From: Coriobacteriaceae bacterium
Lineage (GTDB): Bacteria > Actinomycetota > Coriobacteriia > Coriobacteriales > Atopobiaceae
Assembly: GCA_004557505.1 (NCBI GenBank)
Contig: SFGZ01000002.1
Coordinates: forward strand, 136,215-200,214
Direction of reading: 5' to 3'
DNA: 64,000 nucleotides
The notes below the pieces were generated by a model that worked only from the letters and a program-made list of their open reading frames with translations, was not told the origin of the DNA and did not search any database. This document shows, piece after piece, positions 48,899-59,387 of the stretch (positions are counted from its first letter, which is position 1; the number at the start of each line of letters is the position of its first letter). Both the position numbers and the translations under genes were made by a program.

Positions 48899-51403
48899 AT
48901 GGGAATGCGAGAAGACGGCCGCAAGCGAGCCGGGGGCGGGGGCCGCCCCGCCTGGAGGAAGGCCGCCCCGGTCCTCCTCGTCGCCCTTGCGCTCGTCGCC
49001 GCGGCGGTTGTGGTTGGCGTCGCGGGGCACGGTGGTTCCGCCGGGGCCTCGGACGCGCCTGCGCCCGCTGGCGCCGCAGCCCAAGGCCCCTCGGACGCCC
49101 CGGCGGACACAGGCGAGGCCACCAAGTCCTCCCCAGCTGGAGGGCCGAGCGGGCCCTCGCAAGACGACGCGACGGCCGGCGATGGGGGATCGTCCCCCTC
49201 CGGAGGCGATGGCACCGCGGGTGGTGCGGGCTACGAGGAGAGCGTCGTCCTTTTGCGCGTGTCGGACGCCCAGAGCGCGGCGGACATAGACGCCGCGCTG
49301 GCGCAGCTTGACTGCGTTGGCACGAGGTCCGTGAGCGACCAGGACCTCTCCAACGGCTTTGTGCGCGTCACCACGTCCGAGGGCGTCTCGGTGGAGGACG
49401 CCGTGGTGCAGCTGGGGGACGTCGGCCTGGATTCGCAGCCCAACTACGCCTACGCGCTGGCCGACGACGAGGGCGGCGGGCAGGACGCCTCCGGCCCGGC
49501 GTCGCTCGTCTCTGCGGAGCTCGGAACGGGGGCGGCGGCCGGGGGCGGCCAGACGGAGGCGCTCGCGGCCGCGTCGCTCACCAACGACCCGTACCTGAGC
49601 GCCACGGGCCTGGGAAGCGCCAACTACCAGGGGTTCAAGGACACGAAGGTTGCGGAGGCCTGGGATCTCGTGCAGACGGACAAGGCCGTGTCCGTGGCCG
49701 TGCTCGACACGGGCTTCCGCACCTCGCACGAGGACCTCAGGGACAACGTCGTGGCGACCTATGACGCCACCGTCGCCAACGAGGCGAACGGCCTCACGGG
49801 CGAGGTCACCAACGTCACGGACGTCAAGGGGCACGGCACCCATGTGGCGGGCATCGTCGCGGCCGAGGCAAACAACGCAAAGGGGGTCGCTGGCACCTCC
49901 CACAACGCGGGCATCGTGGGCGTGAAGGTGTTCCCGACGCGCACGTTCGAGACCCCCGGGGGCACGACCAAGAAGAAGGACGGCTGCTACACCGATGACC
50001 TCGTGTGCGCGTACAACTACGTCATCCAGAACGCATCGAGCTACAACATCCGCGTGGTCAACCTCAGCGTTGCCGGCGCGCTCCCCAGCATGGACGCCAT
50101 CCTCGCCAGCTACATCGAGGAGGCCTACGACCAGGGCATCGTGACCGTGTGCGCCGCCGGCAACCAGGGTCCCAAGCTTGTGGTCCCGTTCCTGTCGGTG
50201 CCCGCCGACCTCCCCGCGCGCTTCGTCGCGGTCATGAACGTGGCGTACGACAACGGCGAGTGGGCCCTCTCGCGCTCCTCCAACTACAACACCCCCACGC
50301 AGTCGAGCGATACCTCGAACAAGAACATCTGCGCCCCGGGGGCCTCCATCCTCAGCACCCTGAGGACCGGTGACAGCAGCTACGGCCGCCTGAGCGGCAC
50401 CTCGATGGCCTCCCCATGGGTCGCCGGCGTGCTGGCCATGGAGTTTGCCGCCAACGGCAGCCTGAGCGCCGAGAAGGCAATCGACTATCTGTACGAGTCC
50501 GCCACGGACCTGGGTGACGCGGGTTGGGACCGCCAGACGGGGTATGGCCTGGTCAACGCCTACCAAGCCGTCTCGCTTGCCAAGGAATCCGCCGCGCCGC
50601 CCCCGGAGGACATCTCGGGGGCGGGCATGGCCGCCATCCCATCCCAGACGTACACGGGATCCGCCATCACGCCCGGCGTGACGGTCACCTTCGGTGAGGC
50701 CACGCTTGTCGAGGGCGCGGACTATACGGTGGCATATGCCAACAACGTGAAACCGGGCACCGCGACGGTTACGATCACCGGGATCGGGGGCTACACGGGC
50801 GCCAAGAGCGTGACCTTCACGATCGCCAAGCCCCCCGCCGCCGAGACCGCACCGGCCGGCAAGGGCAAGCCGACCGACAAGACCACCGCCCCGACCGACA
50901 AGACCACCGGAAAGGGCAAGCCGACCGGCAAGCCGACTGCTCCGACCGCACCAACCGACAAGGGCAGGCCGACCGCCCCCACCGCGCGCACCGTCCCCAT
51001 GTACCGCCTGTACAACAAGTGGTCCGGCGAGCACCTCTTCACCACGAGCTACTCTGAGTACTCCCACCTCGCCTCCATCGGATGGACCCAGGAGAACATT
51101 GCCTGGCACGCCCCGGCCTCTGGCGGCACGCCTGTGTGGCGCCTCTACAACCCCTACTCGGGCGACCACCTCTACACGGCCGACCCCACCGAGTACTCCA
51201 GACTGGGCAAGATCGGTTGGAGGCAGGAGGGAGAGTCGTTCCGCTCGGCCGACCCCTCCTCCGGGGGCGCCCCCATCTTCCGGCTCTACAACCCCTGGCT
51301 CACGGCGGGCACCCACCTCTTCACCACGAGCTACTCCGAGTACTCCGGCCTCGGCTCGATAGGCTGGAGGCAGGAGGGCACGGCGTTCTACGCGGCAAAG
51401 TAG
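48899..51403 (+). CDS. Secreted subtilisin-like protease with RLYN repeats
   Basis: This 834-residue secreted S8 peptidase starts with a signal/anchor helix (PVLLVALALVAAAVVVGVA) and a Ser/Gly-rich linker with a propeptide-like region. The catalytic triad counted from ATG 48899 is Asp270 (VAVLDTGF), His312 (GHGTHVAG) and Ser502 (GTSMASPWVAG). After the protease come one beta domain (about 570-645), a Lys/Pro/Thr-rich linker (about 650-700) and three RLYN repeats (about 701-834). The same repeats occur in the four enzymes at 54.7-61.2 kb. ATG codons at 48884 and 48905 are also possible. It may process surface proteins or host proteins. Confidence 0.9.
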   Translation: MGMREDGRKRAGGGGRPAWRKAAPVLLVALALVAAAVVVGVAGHGGSAGASDAPAPAGAAAQGPSDAPADTGEATKSSPAGGPSGPSQDDATAGDGGSSPSGGDGTAGGAGYEESVVLLRVSDAQSAADIDAALAQLDCVGTRSVSDQDLSNGFVRVTTSEGVSVEDAVVQLGDVGLDSQPNYAYALADDEGGGQDASGPASLVSAELGTGAAAGGGQTEALAAASLTNDPYLSATGLGSANYQGFKDTKVAEAWDLVQTDKAVSVAVLDTGFRTSHEDLRDNVVATYDATVANEANGLTGEVTNVTDVKGHGTHVAGIVAAEANNAKGVAGTSHNAGIVGVKVFPTRTFETPGGTTKKKDGCYTDDLVCAYNYVIQNASSYNIRVVNLSVAGALPSMDAILASYIEEAYDQGIVTVCAAGNQGPKLVVPFLSVPADLPARFVAVMNVAYDNGEWALSRSSNYNTPTQSSDTSNKNICAPGASILSTLRTGDSSYGRLSGTSMASPWVAGVLAMEFAANGSLSAEKAIDYLYESATDLGDAGWDRQTGYGLVNAYQAVSLAKESAAPPPEDISGAGMAAIPSQTYTGSAITPGVTVTFGEATLVEGADYTVAYANNVKPGTATVTITGIGGYTGAKSVTFTIAKPPAAETAPAGKGKPTDKTTAPTDKTTGKGKPTGKPTAPTAPTDKGRPTAPTARTVPMYRLYNKWSGEHLFTTSYSEYSHLASIGWTQENIAWHAPASGGTPVWRLYNPYSGDHLYTADPTEYSRLGKIGWRQEGESFRSADPSSGGAPIFRLYNPWLTAGTHLFTTSYSEYSGLGSIGWRQEGTAFYAAK
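50857..50985 (+). repeat. Low-complexity Lys/Pro/Thr linker repeats
   Basis: Repeats of AAGGGCAAGCCGACC and related units encode GKPTDKT/TAPTDK stretches between the protease and its RLYN module. Such tracts vary in length between strains and act as wall-spanning spacers. Confidence 0.6.
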
Positions 51404-51468
51404 GGATGCGGGCCGGGCGATCGTGTGCGGCGATTATGTGGGCGCTGCCGTCGCCACGGGGCGCGTGC

Positions 51469-51474
51469 TATCAT
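51469..51474 (+). promoter_or_regulatory. rpsO promoter -10 element
   Basis: TGCTATCAT contains the -10 TATCAT and an extended TGC, 92 bases before the rpsO ATG. The -35 region is not clear. Confidence 0.4.
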
Positions 51475-51565
51475 ACACGGGTCATTACCCCGCACCTAGC
51501 GGCCCGCCAACTGCCTGGCGACCGTCCCGGTCCGGGGCGCATCCAAAGAACGAAAGGGGTTCCAC

Positions 51566-51844
51566 ATGGCAGTCACCAAGGAGCGCAAGGCCGAGCTCAT
51601 CAAGCAGTATGGCAAGGACGATAAGGACTCTGGCTCCGCCGCCGTCCAGGTCGCCCTGCTCACCGAGCGCATCAAGGGCCTCACCGAGCACATGAAGGCC
51701 CACAAGAAGGACTTCCACACCCGTCGAGGCCTGCTCATGCTCGTCGGCAAGCGCCGCCGCCTGCTCTCCTACATCAAGGCCCAGGACATCGAGGGGTACC
51801 GTTCCCTCATCAAGAGCCTCGGCATCCGCGACAACATCCAGTAA
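51566..51844 (+). CDS. rpsO: 30S ribosomal protein S15
   Basis: The 92-residue protein has the S15 core SAAVQVALLTERIKGLTEHM, KDFHTRRGLLMLVGKRRRLL and SYIKAQDIEGYRSLIKSLGI. It binds 16S rRNA early in assembly. GAAAGGGGT lies just before the ATG. It is followed by a hairpin and pnp, the same order as in many bacteria. Confidence 0.96.
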   Translation: MAVTKERKAELIKQYGKDDKDSGSAAVQVALLTERIKGLTEHMKAHKKDFHTRRGLLMLVGKRRRLLSYIKAQDIEGYRSLIKSLGIRDNIQ

Positions 51845-51851
51845 GTGTTCC

Positions 51852-51877
51852 AAGGGGGCGCCTGCGGGCGCCCCTTG
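51852..51877 (+). terminator. Hairpin between rpsO and pnp
   Basis: CAAGGGGGCGCC and GGCGCCCCTTG form an 11-bp stem with one bulged G. No T run follows, so it is more likely a partial terminator or processing structure. Confidence 0.55.
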
Positions 51878-51888
51878 CTTGTGCGCCC

Positions 51889-51940
51889 GAGAGAAGCGAG
51901 GGCGCCCGCGGGCGTGCGATGCGTCGCACACGCGCTTCTC
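51889..51940 (+). promoter_or_regulatory. Structured pnp leader
   Basis: GAGAAGCG (51891-51898) pairs perfectly with CGCTTCTC (51933-51940). Inside are CGCCC/GGGCG (51903-51914) and GTGCGA/TCGCAC (51914-51929). The arrangement recalls the RNase III-cleaved leader that mediates pnp autoregulation in E. coli. The functional parallel is inferred. Confidence 0.5.
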
Positions 51941-52013
51941 GTCTCCGCGCGCGGCGCGGGGGCCCGCAAGACGGCCCGCCTGCAATGGGGCAGGCGGAGA
52001 TAAGAGGAAACGT

Positions 52014-54293
<2,280 letters not shown>

Positions 54294-54335
54294 GCTCTTC
54301 GCTGCAAACCCATAGCTCGCGCTAGGCCAGGCCTT

Positions 54336-54365
54336 GGGGCGCCGCTCGTGATCGGGCGGCGCCCC
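54336..54365 (+). terminator. pnp terminator
   Basis: GGGGCGCCGC and GCGGCGCCCC form a perfect 10-bp stem around a ten-base loop, followed by TTCTCGTT, 42 bases after the pnp stop. Confidence 0.75.
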
Positions 54366-54377
54366 TTCTCGTTGCCC

Positions 54378-54550
54378 CTAAACGTCGCCTTTCCGCAGCG
54401 TCCCCGCGGCTCTGCCGTTTTCGGACGGTTACGGCCGTCTAAACGTCGTAATTTGGCGGTCAGAGCATTCGCATAGCCGTCCCCCGCGGATTCCAGACGT
54501 TTAAGAATTATTCGGACGGTTAGACCACCCTAAACGTCGTAAACCGGCGG
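54378..54550. repeat. Repeated CTAAACGTCG elements upstream of the L,D-transpeptidase gene
   Basis: CTAAACGTCG occurs at 54378, 54439 and 54530, and its near inverse AGACGTTTA lies near 54496. The two copies of about 39 bp at 54421-54459 and 54512-54550 share TCGGACGGTTA at the left and TAAACGTCGTAA with GGCGG at the right. CGTCCCCGCGG-like words also recur between copies. No gene is present in this 377-bp spacer. The elements may be operator sites or members of a small palindromic repeat family. Confidence 0.65.
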
Positions 54551-54581
54551 CATCCGCATCATGGCCATGGTGTTTGTGCGG

Positions 54582-54587
54582 TATGCT
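54582..54587 (+). promoter_or_regulatory. -10-like element before the L,D-transpeptidase gene
   Basis: GGTATGCTGG lies 32 bases after the repeat block and 84 bases before the ATG. Confidence 0.3.
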
Positions 54588-54670
54588 GGACCTTATCTGA
54601 TGTAGCATGGCTAAGATCGGTGAATTCGACCGGCCACATCCCCCCTTCTTGATGGAAGGACCCTGAGCCC

Positions 54671-56725
54671 ATGAGGTTCCACGCTTTGCCCATCGTCACC
54701 GCCGCGCTGCTGACCGCTGTCTTGATGGCGTCGCCCACGGGAGCGATACCGGCTCTCGCGAACGAGCCGATCCAGTCTTCCGTTTCTTCAGCCCATGCAA
54801 GGGGCACTGAGCCTCCTGCCGAGGCTGGCGAATTGGCGCAGACAGGGGAGGCCCAACCTCCACAAGCGCCGGACGGCGAGGCCTCAGGGCACCAGCCTGC
54901 GGCACCCGACCCTTCTTCGATTGCCGACGAGCGCCAGGATCGGGGCTCGTTGACCTCTCCCACCGCTGATGCGGGCGCGGCCGCCACGGCGGTCGGCGGC
55001 CCCGGCGTAGCGGAGGGCGAGAAGGCCGCCCCCGCTGATGCGGGCGCGGCCGACAAGGGCGTGCCCGCCGCGGCGGGCCCCGAGGCCAGGGAGGGGGAGC
55101 CTCCCGCCGCCGATGACGCCCTGGCGCCCGCGGCCCCCGTCCCCGCCGGCACCCCCGCCGTCGATGCCACGCCGGAGGCCGGGGACTCCGGGTCCGCTCC
55201 CGCCGCCCCCGCGGCGACGGCCTCCGGCGGCGCCGCGGCCGCCCAGAACGTCTACCGCCTCTACAACCCCTATTCCGGCGAGCACCTCTACACGGCCGAC
55301 CTCGCCGAGGCGAGGGGGCTCGTGGGCGTGGGCTGGGCCTGGGAGGGCGTGGGCTGGGTGTCCCCCACCTCCTCGGGCGACCCCGTCCTCAGGCTCTACA
55401 ACCCCTACAACGGCGAGCACCTCTACACGCTTTCCGAGCGCGAGGCCTCGCGCCTCGCCTCCCTGGGCTGGAGGCGCGAGGGCACCGCGTGGTCCTCGGG
55501 CGGCCCGAGGGGCGTGCTCCGCGAGTTCAACCCCTACGCCACGGTGGGCACCCACAACTACACCCTGAGCGCCTCCGAGGACGGGCACCTCGCCTCCCTG
55601 GGCTGGAGGCGCGAGGGCGTCGCGTGGTCCTCGCTCGACCGCGCGCCGCTGCCGGTGAGGCCCTTCTGGGCTGCGGGCCCGTCGGGTCGCTGGTGGGTCC
55701 AGCGCGACGGCTCCTACGCGGCCGGGCGCGTCATCGAGCCCGGCGAGGACGGCACCCCCGGCGTGCGCGCATACGCCACCGCCGGCAACGGCCACGTGGT
55801 GAGGGGTGCCGAGGTCGTCGGCGGGCGCACCGTCGTGGCCGACGCCTCGACGGGCGCGCTGCCCGCGTCCGTCGGCTGGTGGGAGAGCTCGGCGCCCACG
55901 GGCTCCGCGCGCCGCTACATGATCGCGATGGGGCCCGGCGGCGTGCCTTACGCGAGGACGGGCAGGTTCGAGGACGGCGGCTCGGCCTACTACGGCGTGC
56001 CCGGCAGGGGCTACGTGGCGGTCGGCCGCGAGCGCGTCGGCAACGTCTTCGTGCTCACCGATGCCAAGGGCAGGCTCAACGAGTCCACCGGCTACATCTG
56101 GTTCCGGGCTGCGGACGACTCCTCAACCTGCCTCTACCGCATGGGCAACTATGGCCCCAACGGCCTTGTCGGCGCCCGTGCCGATGGCTTCTTCACCGAG
56201 GGCGGCAATAGGTTCTACGCCAACCCGTCGAGCGGCCGCCTCAACCGCAGCGGGGTATTCTACGCAGACGGGGCGTGGTGGCGCGCCGTTGACTGGGGCG
56301 GCTGCTTCTCGTGCGGCAGCTGGCAGGACATGGCCGCAAAGGCCCAGGGCTACCAAAGCGCGACAAGCTACCTCATCCTCGTTGACTGCTGGAGCAACAG
56401 GGTTGCGGTCTACCAGTGGGACAACGGCTGGTTTGCGGTGCAGGAATGGTCCTGCACGACGGGTGCGAACAACTGCACCGTCAAGGGCGAGTTCTCCACC
56501 AACCTCAAGGGGTACTCGTTTGGCCGCGGCTTCACCTGCTACTACTACACCCAGTTCTACGGCGACTACCTCTTCCACTCCGTGCTCTACTACCAGAACA
56601 GCAACCGGGTCATGGACGGTCGGCTCGGCATCAACGCCTCTCATGGCTGCGTGCGCCTCGCGATCGAGAACGCCAAGTGGATCTACGACGTCATCCCCCG
56701 CGGAACTAAGGTCGTGACGTACTAG
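54671..56725 (+). CDS. Secreted L,D-transpeptidase with RLYN repeats
   Basis: The 684-residue protein has a signal peptide (PIVTAALLTAVLMASPTGAI), a long Ala/Pro/Glu-rich disordered linker (about 30-190), three RLYN repeats (about 193-335) and a region of wall-binding-like Gly/Tyr repeats (about 340-550). A C-terminal YkuD domain carries ASHGCVRL with the catalytic Cys660. Such enzymes make 3-3 cross-links or attach proteins to peptidoglycan. The DNA before it carries three repeat elements. It begins a run of four cell-wall enzymes with the same repeats. Confidence 0.9.
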   Translation: MRFHALPIVTAALLTAVLMASPTGAIPALANEPIQSSVSSAHARGTEPPAEAGELAQTGEAQPPQAPDGEASGHQPAAPDPSSIADERQDRGSLTSPTADAGAAATAVGGPGVAEGEKAAPADAGAADKGVPAAAGPEAREGEPPAADDALAPAAPVPAGTPAVDATPEAGDSGSAPAAPAATASGGAAAAQNVYRLYNPYSGEHLYTADLAEARGLVGVGWAWEGVGWVSPTSSGDPVLRLYNPYNGEHLYTLSEREASRLASLGWRREGTAWSSGGPRGVLREFNPYATVGTHNYTLSASEDGHLASLGWRREGVAWSSLDRAPLPVRPFWAAGPSGRWWVQRDGSYAAGRVIEPGEDGTPGVRAYATAGNGHVVRGAEVVGGRTVVADASTGALPASVGWWESSAPTGSARRYMIAMGPGGVPYARTGRFEDGGSAYYGVPGRGYVAVGRERVGNVFVLTDAKGRLNESTGYIWFRAADDSSTCLYRMGNYGPNGLVGARADGFFTEGGNRFYANPSSGRLNRSGVFYADGAWWRAVDWGGCFSCGSWQDMAAKAQGYQSATSYLILVDCWSNRVAVYQWDNGWFAVQEWSCTTGANNCTVKGEFSTNLKGYSFGRGFTCYYYTQFYGDYLFHSVLYYQNSNRVMDGRLGINASHGCVRLAIENAKWIYDVIPRGTKVVTY

Positions 56726-56875
56726 CCTCCGCTGGAAGTCATGAGGTCTCTCGTCATCGCCGCCTAGGAAGTTGAGCTTTTTCTCTATGCATCGGGATCC
56801 GATTCGCCACGCGGAGCCCACCCGACGTAGGCTGCTGTGGTCCTGCGAAGCGATGGCTGCCCCCGGGAGGTCCGC

Positions 56876-58156
56876 ATGCCCCACATATCAAGAAGAGCGT
56901 TTCTCGGAATTGCCGGCTGCGCCCCGCTGCTCCTCCTGCCGAGCGTCGCCCGCGCCGGGCAGCCCTCCTCGGCAGCGTCGGATGACATGGGCGAGCTGGG
57001 ACATCGCATGCAAAATGACCTTGCCGAGAGCTTCCGCTTCACCTCGGGGATGCCGGCCGATGGCGGTGCCTCCGGGCTCTCCGTCGCCTCGGATGACGCA
57101 TGGGCCAAGACGGATGCGGGCTACCTCTCGAGCGACGGGAGCGTCATCAAGGGCGCCATCGCCAAGGGGATTGACGTCTCCCAATGGCAAAAGCATATCG
57201 ACTGGCCCGCCGTCAAGGCGGATGGGGTCGGGTTTGCCATTCTCCGTGCCAGCTATGGCTGGATGAATGACCCTGCTGACACAAAGCAACGCGACCCGTA
57301 CTTCCTGAGAAACGTCGCTGGATGCGAGAGCGCCGGCATTCCCTACGGGGTCTACCACTACTCGTATGCCACGTGTGCGTCTGATGCCGAGAAAGAGGCG
57401 GCATACCTCCTCTCGATGCTGGGTCGCGCAAAGCCGTCGCTGCCGATCTTCTACGACCTCGAGGACGTCTCGCTGCCACGCGCCGATGCGACGGAGATGG
57501 GTGATATCGCCAGCGCCTTCTGCGGTGCCATTGCAGGCGCGGGCTACGTGCCGGGGGTCTATGCCAACCTCCACTGGTGGAATAGCTATCTTACGGACGC
57601 TCGATTTGGTAGCTGGGTTCGCTGGGTGGCGCAGTGGAACTCGTCCTGCACGTACTCGGGCCCGTACGAGTATTGGCAGTGCAGTTCGACGGGCGGCGTG
57701 AATGGCATCTCTGGCCCGGTCGATATTAACTTTCGGATTGCCCGTGGCTCCCATGGGGATATGCTCCGCCTCTATAATCCCTACTCCGGCGAGCACCTCT
57801 ATACGGCGGATCCCGGCGAGCGGGACAACCTCGTGAGGCTGGGGTGGAGGTATGAGGGGGTTGGCTGGAACGCTCCTGTTTCGGGAAGCGAGGTCTATCG
57901 TCTCTATAACCCCTACTCGAGCGATCACCACTACACGATGAGCCGCGGCGAGTACGACTCTCTTGTCACCCATGGATGGATCGGCGAGGGCGTCTGCTGG
58001 CACTCGGCGCCCAAGAGCACGGGGGTTCCCGTATATCGGCAGTTCAACCCCTATGCCTGGGTGGGCACGCACAACTACACCACCAATGCCGCCGAGCGCG
58101 ACAACCTCATTTCCCTTGGCTGGGAGGACGAGGGGGTTGCCTGGTACGGCGTGTAG
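56876..58156 (+). CDS. GH25 lysozyme with RLYN repeats
   Basis: The 426-residue protein has a twin-arginine-type signal (SRRAFLGIAGCAPLLLLPSV) and a GH25 muramidase domain (about 95-290) with GIDVSQWQKHIDWPAVKADG, GVYHYSYA and the catalytic region FYDLEDVSLP. Three RLYN repeats follow at the C-terminus (about 295-426). GH25 enzymes cleave the N-acetylmuramic acid-glucosamine bond. The start is ATG at 56876, with GGGAGG five bases upstream. The frame is open to 56837. Tat export, if real, would mean the enzyme folds before export. Confidence 0.9.
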   Translation: MPHISRRAFLGIAGCAPLLLLPSVARAGQPSSAASDDMGELGHRMQNDLAESFRFTSGMPADGGASGLSVASDDAWAKTDAGYLSSDGSVIKGAIAKGIDVSQWQKHIDWPAVKADGVGFAILRASYGWMNDPADTKQRDPYFLRNVAGCESAGIPYGVYHYSYATCASDAEKEAAYLLSMLGRAKPSLPIFYDLEDVSLPRADATEMGDIASAFCGAIAGAGYVPGVYANLHWWNSYLTDARFGSWVRWVAQWNSSCTYSGPYEYWQCSSTGGVNGISGPVDINFRIARGSHGDMLRLYNPYSGEHLYTADPGERDNLVRLGWRYEGVGWNAPVSGSEVYRLYNPYSSDHHYTMSRGEYDSLVTHGWIGEGVCWHSAPKSTGVPVYRQFNPYAWVGTHNYTTNAAERDNLISLGWEDEGVAWYGV

Positions 58157-58247
58157 GCCCGGTGCGTGGGCCCTTCACGTGGGCCCGGTGCCTGCGATCG
58201 CCCGCGTGCGTGGCGTCACGGCTCCTTGGCGGAGGCCCTCGGATGTG

Positions 58248-58253
58248 TATACT
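58248..58253 (+). promoter_or_regulatory. -10 element before the glucosaminidase gene
   Basis: TGTGTATACTG contains TATACT 32 bases before the ATG at 58285. No convincing -35 is visible. Confidence 0.4.
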
Positions 58254-58284
58254 GTTGCTCCGCCTGCAAATTTGGAAGGATGTC

Positions 58285-59340
58285 ATGAAGCGCCCCGTTG
58301 GTTATCTGAGCCTGCCGCTCCGGCTGGCCGGTCTGGTCACGGCGGTCGTGCTGTCTGCCGCCGCCGCGCCCGCCCTCGCCCAGGGCGGCCAGCAGGCCAT
58401 GGCAATGCACAGGCTCTACAACCCATACTCCGGCGAGCACCTCTACACCTCGAGCGCGAGCGAGCTTTCGAGCCTTGATCATGCGGGGTGGAGCTACGAG
58501 GGCGTTGGCTGGTATGCGCCCCTGGCGTCGAACGTCCCGGTCCATCGCCTCTACAACCCCTACTCGGGAGACCACCACTACACGGCAGACGCCGCCGAGC
58601 GCGACCAGCTGGTGGCCATCGGCTGGGAGTACGAGGGCGTGGGCTGGTACTCCGACGATGCCCAAGGCGTCCCGCTCTATCGCCAGCACAACCCCTACGT
58701 CACCATCGGCACGCACAACTACACCACGTCCATTGACGAGAACGATCACCTTGTGTCCGTGGGGTGGCATGCGGAAGGCAAGGCGTGGTACGGCCTCGCC
58801 CCCGCGTCTGTCGGGACCGTCGTGAACGGCACGCCCTTCATGGGCGCGAGCGAGCACTCGAGGGGGCGGGTCAAGGCCCACCTCGCGGCCGCGCTCGAGG
58901 CGCGCGGGAGGGAGTTCCCGTCCGACGTGTATGCCCGCTACGGCGCCGGCAGCGTCGACGAGTTCGTCGACCGGCTCTTTGACGCCGCCGAGGCCGAGGG
59001 GGTGCGGGCCGACGTCATCTATGCGCAGGCCATGATCGAGACCGGCTTCCTCGGCTTTGGCGGCGCCGTGCAGCCCGAGTACTGCAACTTCAGCGGACTC
59101 GGCGCGACCGACAGAGGCGACGAGCCAAACAGGTTCTCGAGCGTCTACGAGGGATTTCTCGCCCAGGCCCAGCACCTGCGCGCCTACGCCGGCTACAGCC
59201 CCCGCTCCTCGACCACCGTGGACCAGCGCTGGGGCGCCTGGCTCTTTGGGCGCGCGACCACCATCGAGGGCCTCTCGGGCACCTGGGCCACCGACGCGGG
59301 GTACGGCGCCAAGATCCTCGCCGTCCTGAACAGCATCTAA
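58285..59340 (+). CDS. Secreted glucosaminidase with RLYN repeats
   Basis: The 351-residue protein has a signal peptide ending APALAQ, three RLYN repeats at the N-terminus (about 40-170) and a C-terminal glucosaminidase domain with VIYAQAMIETGFLGFGG, YCNFSGLGATD and SVYEGFLAQAQHLRAYA. The Glu in MIETG is the likely catalytic residue. The enzyme should cleave after N-acetylglucosamine in peptidoglycan. GGAAGGA four bases before ATG 58285 supports the start. Here the repeat module precedes the enzyme domain, unlike the lysozyme upstream. Confidence 0.88.
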   Translation: MKRPVGYLSLPLRLAGLVTAVVLSAAAAPALAQGGQQAMAMHRLYNPYSGEHLYTSSASELSSLDHAGWSYEGVGWYAPLASNVPVHRLYNPYSGDHHYTADAAERDQLVAIGWEYEGVGWYSDDAQGVPLYRQHNPYVTIGTHNYTTSIDENDHLVSVGWHAEGKAWYGLAPASVGTVVNGTPFMGASEHSRGRVKAHLAAALEARGREFPSDVYARYGAGSVDEFVDRLFDAAEAEGVRADVIYAQAMIETGFLGFGGAVQPEYCNFSGLGATDRGDEPNRFSSVYEGFLAQAQHLRAYAGYSPRSSTTVDQRWGAWLFGRATTIEGLSGTWATDAGYGAKILAVLNSI

Positions 59341-59387
59341 TCGCTTGGTGGCGCCATCGCCCGCCGTATAGGAGGAGACTTCCCATC

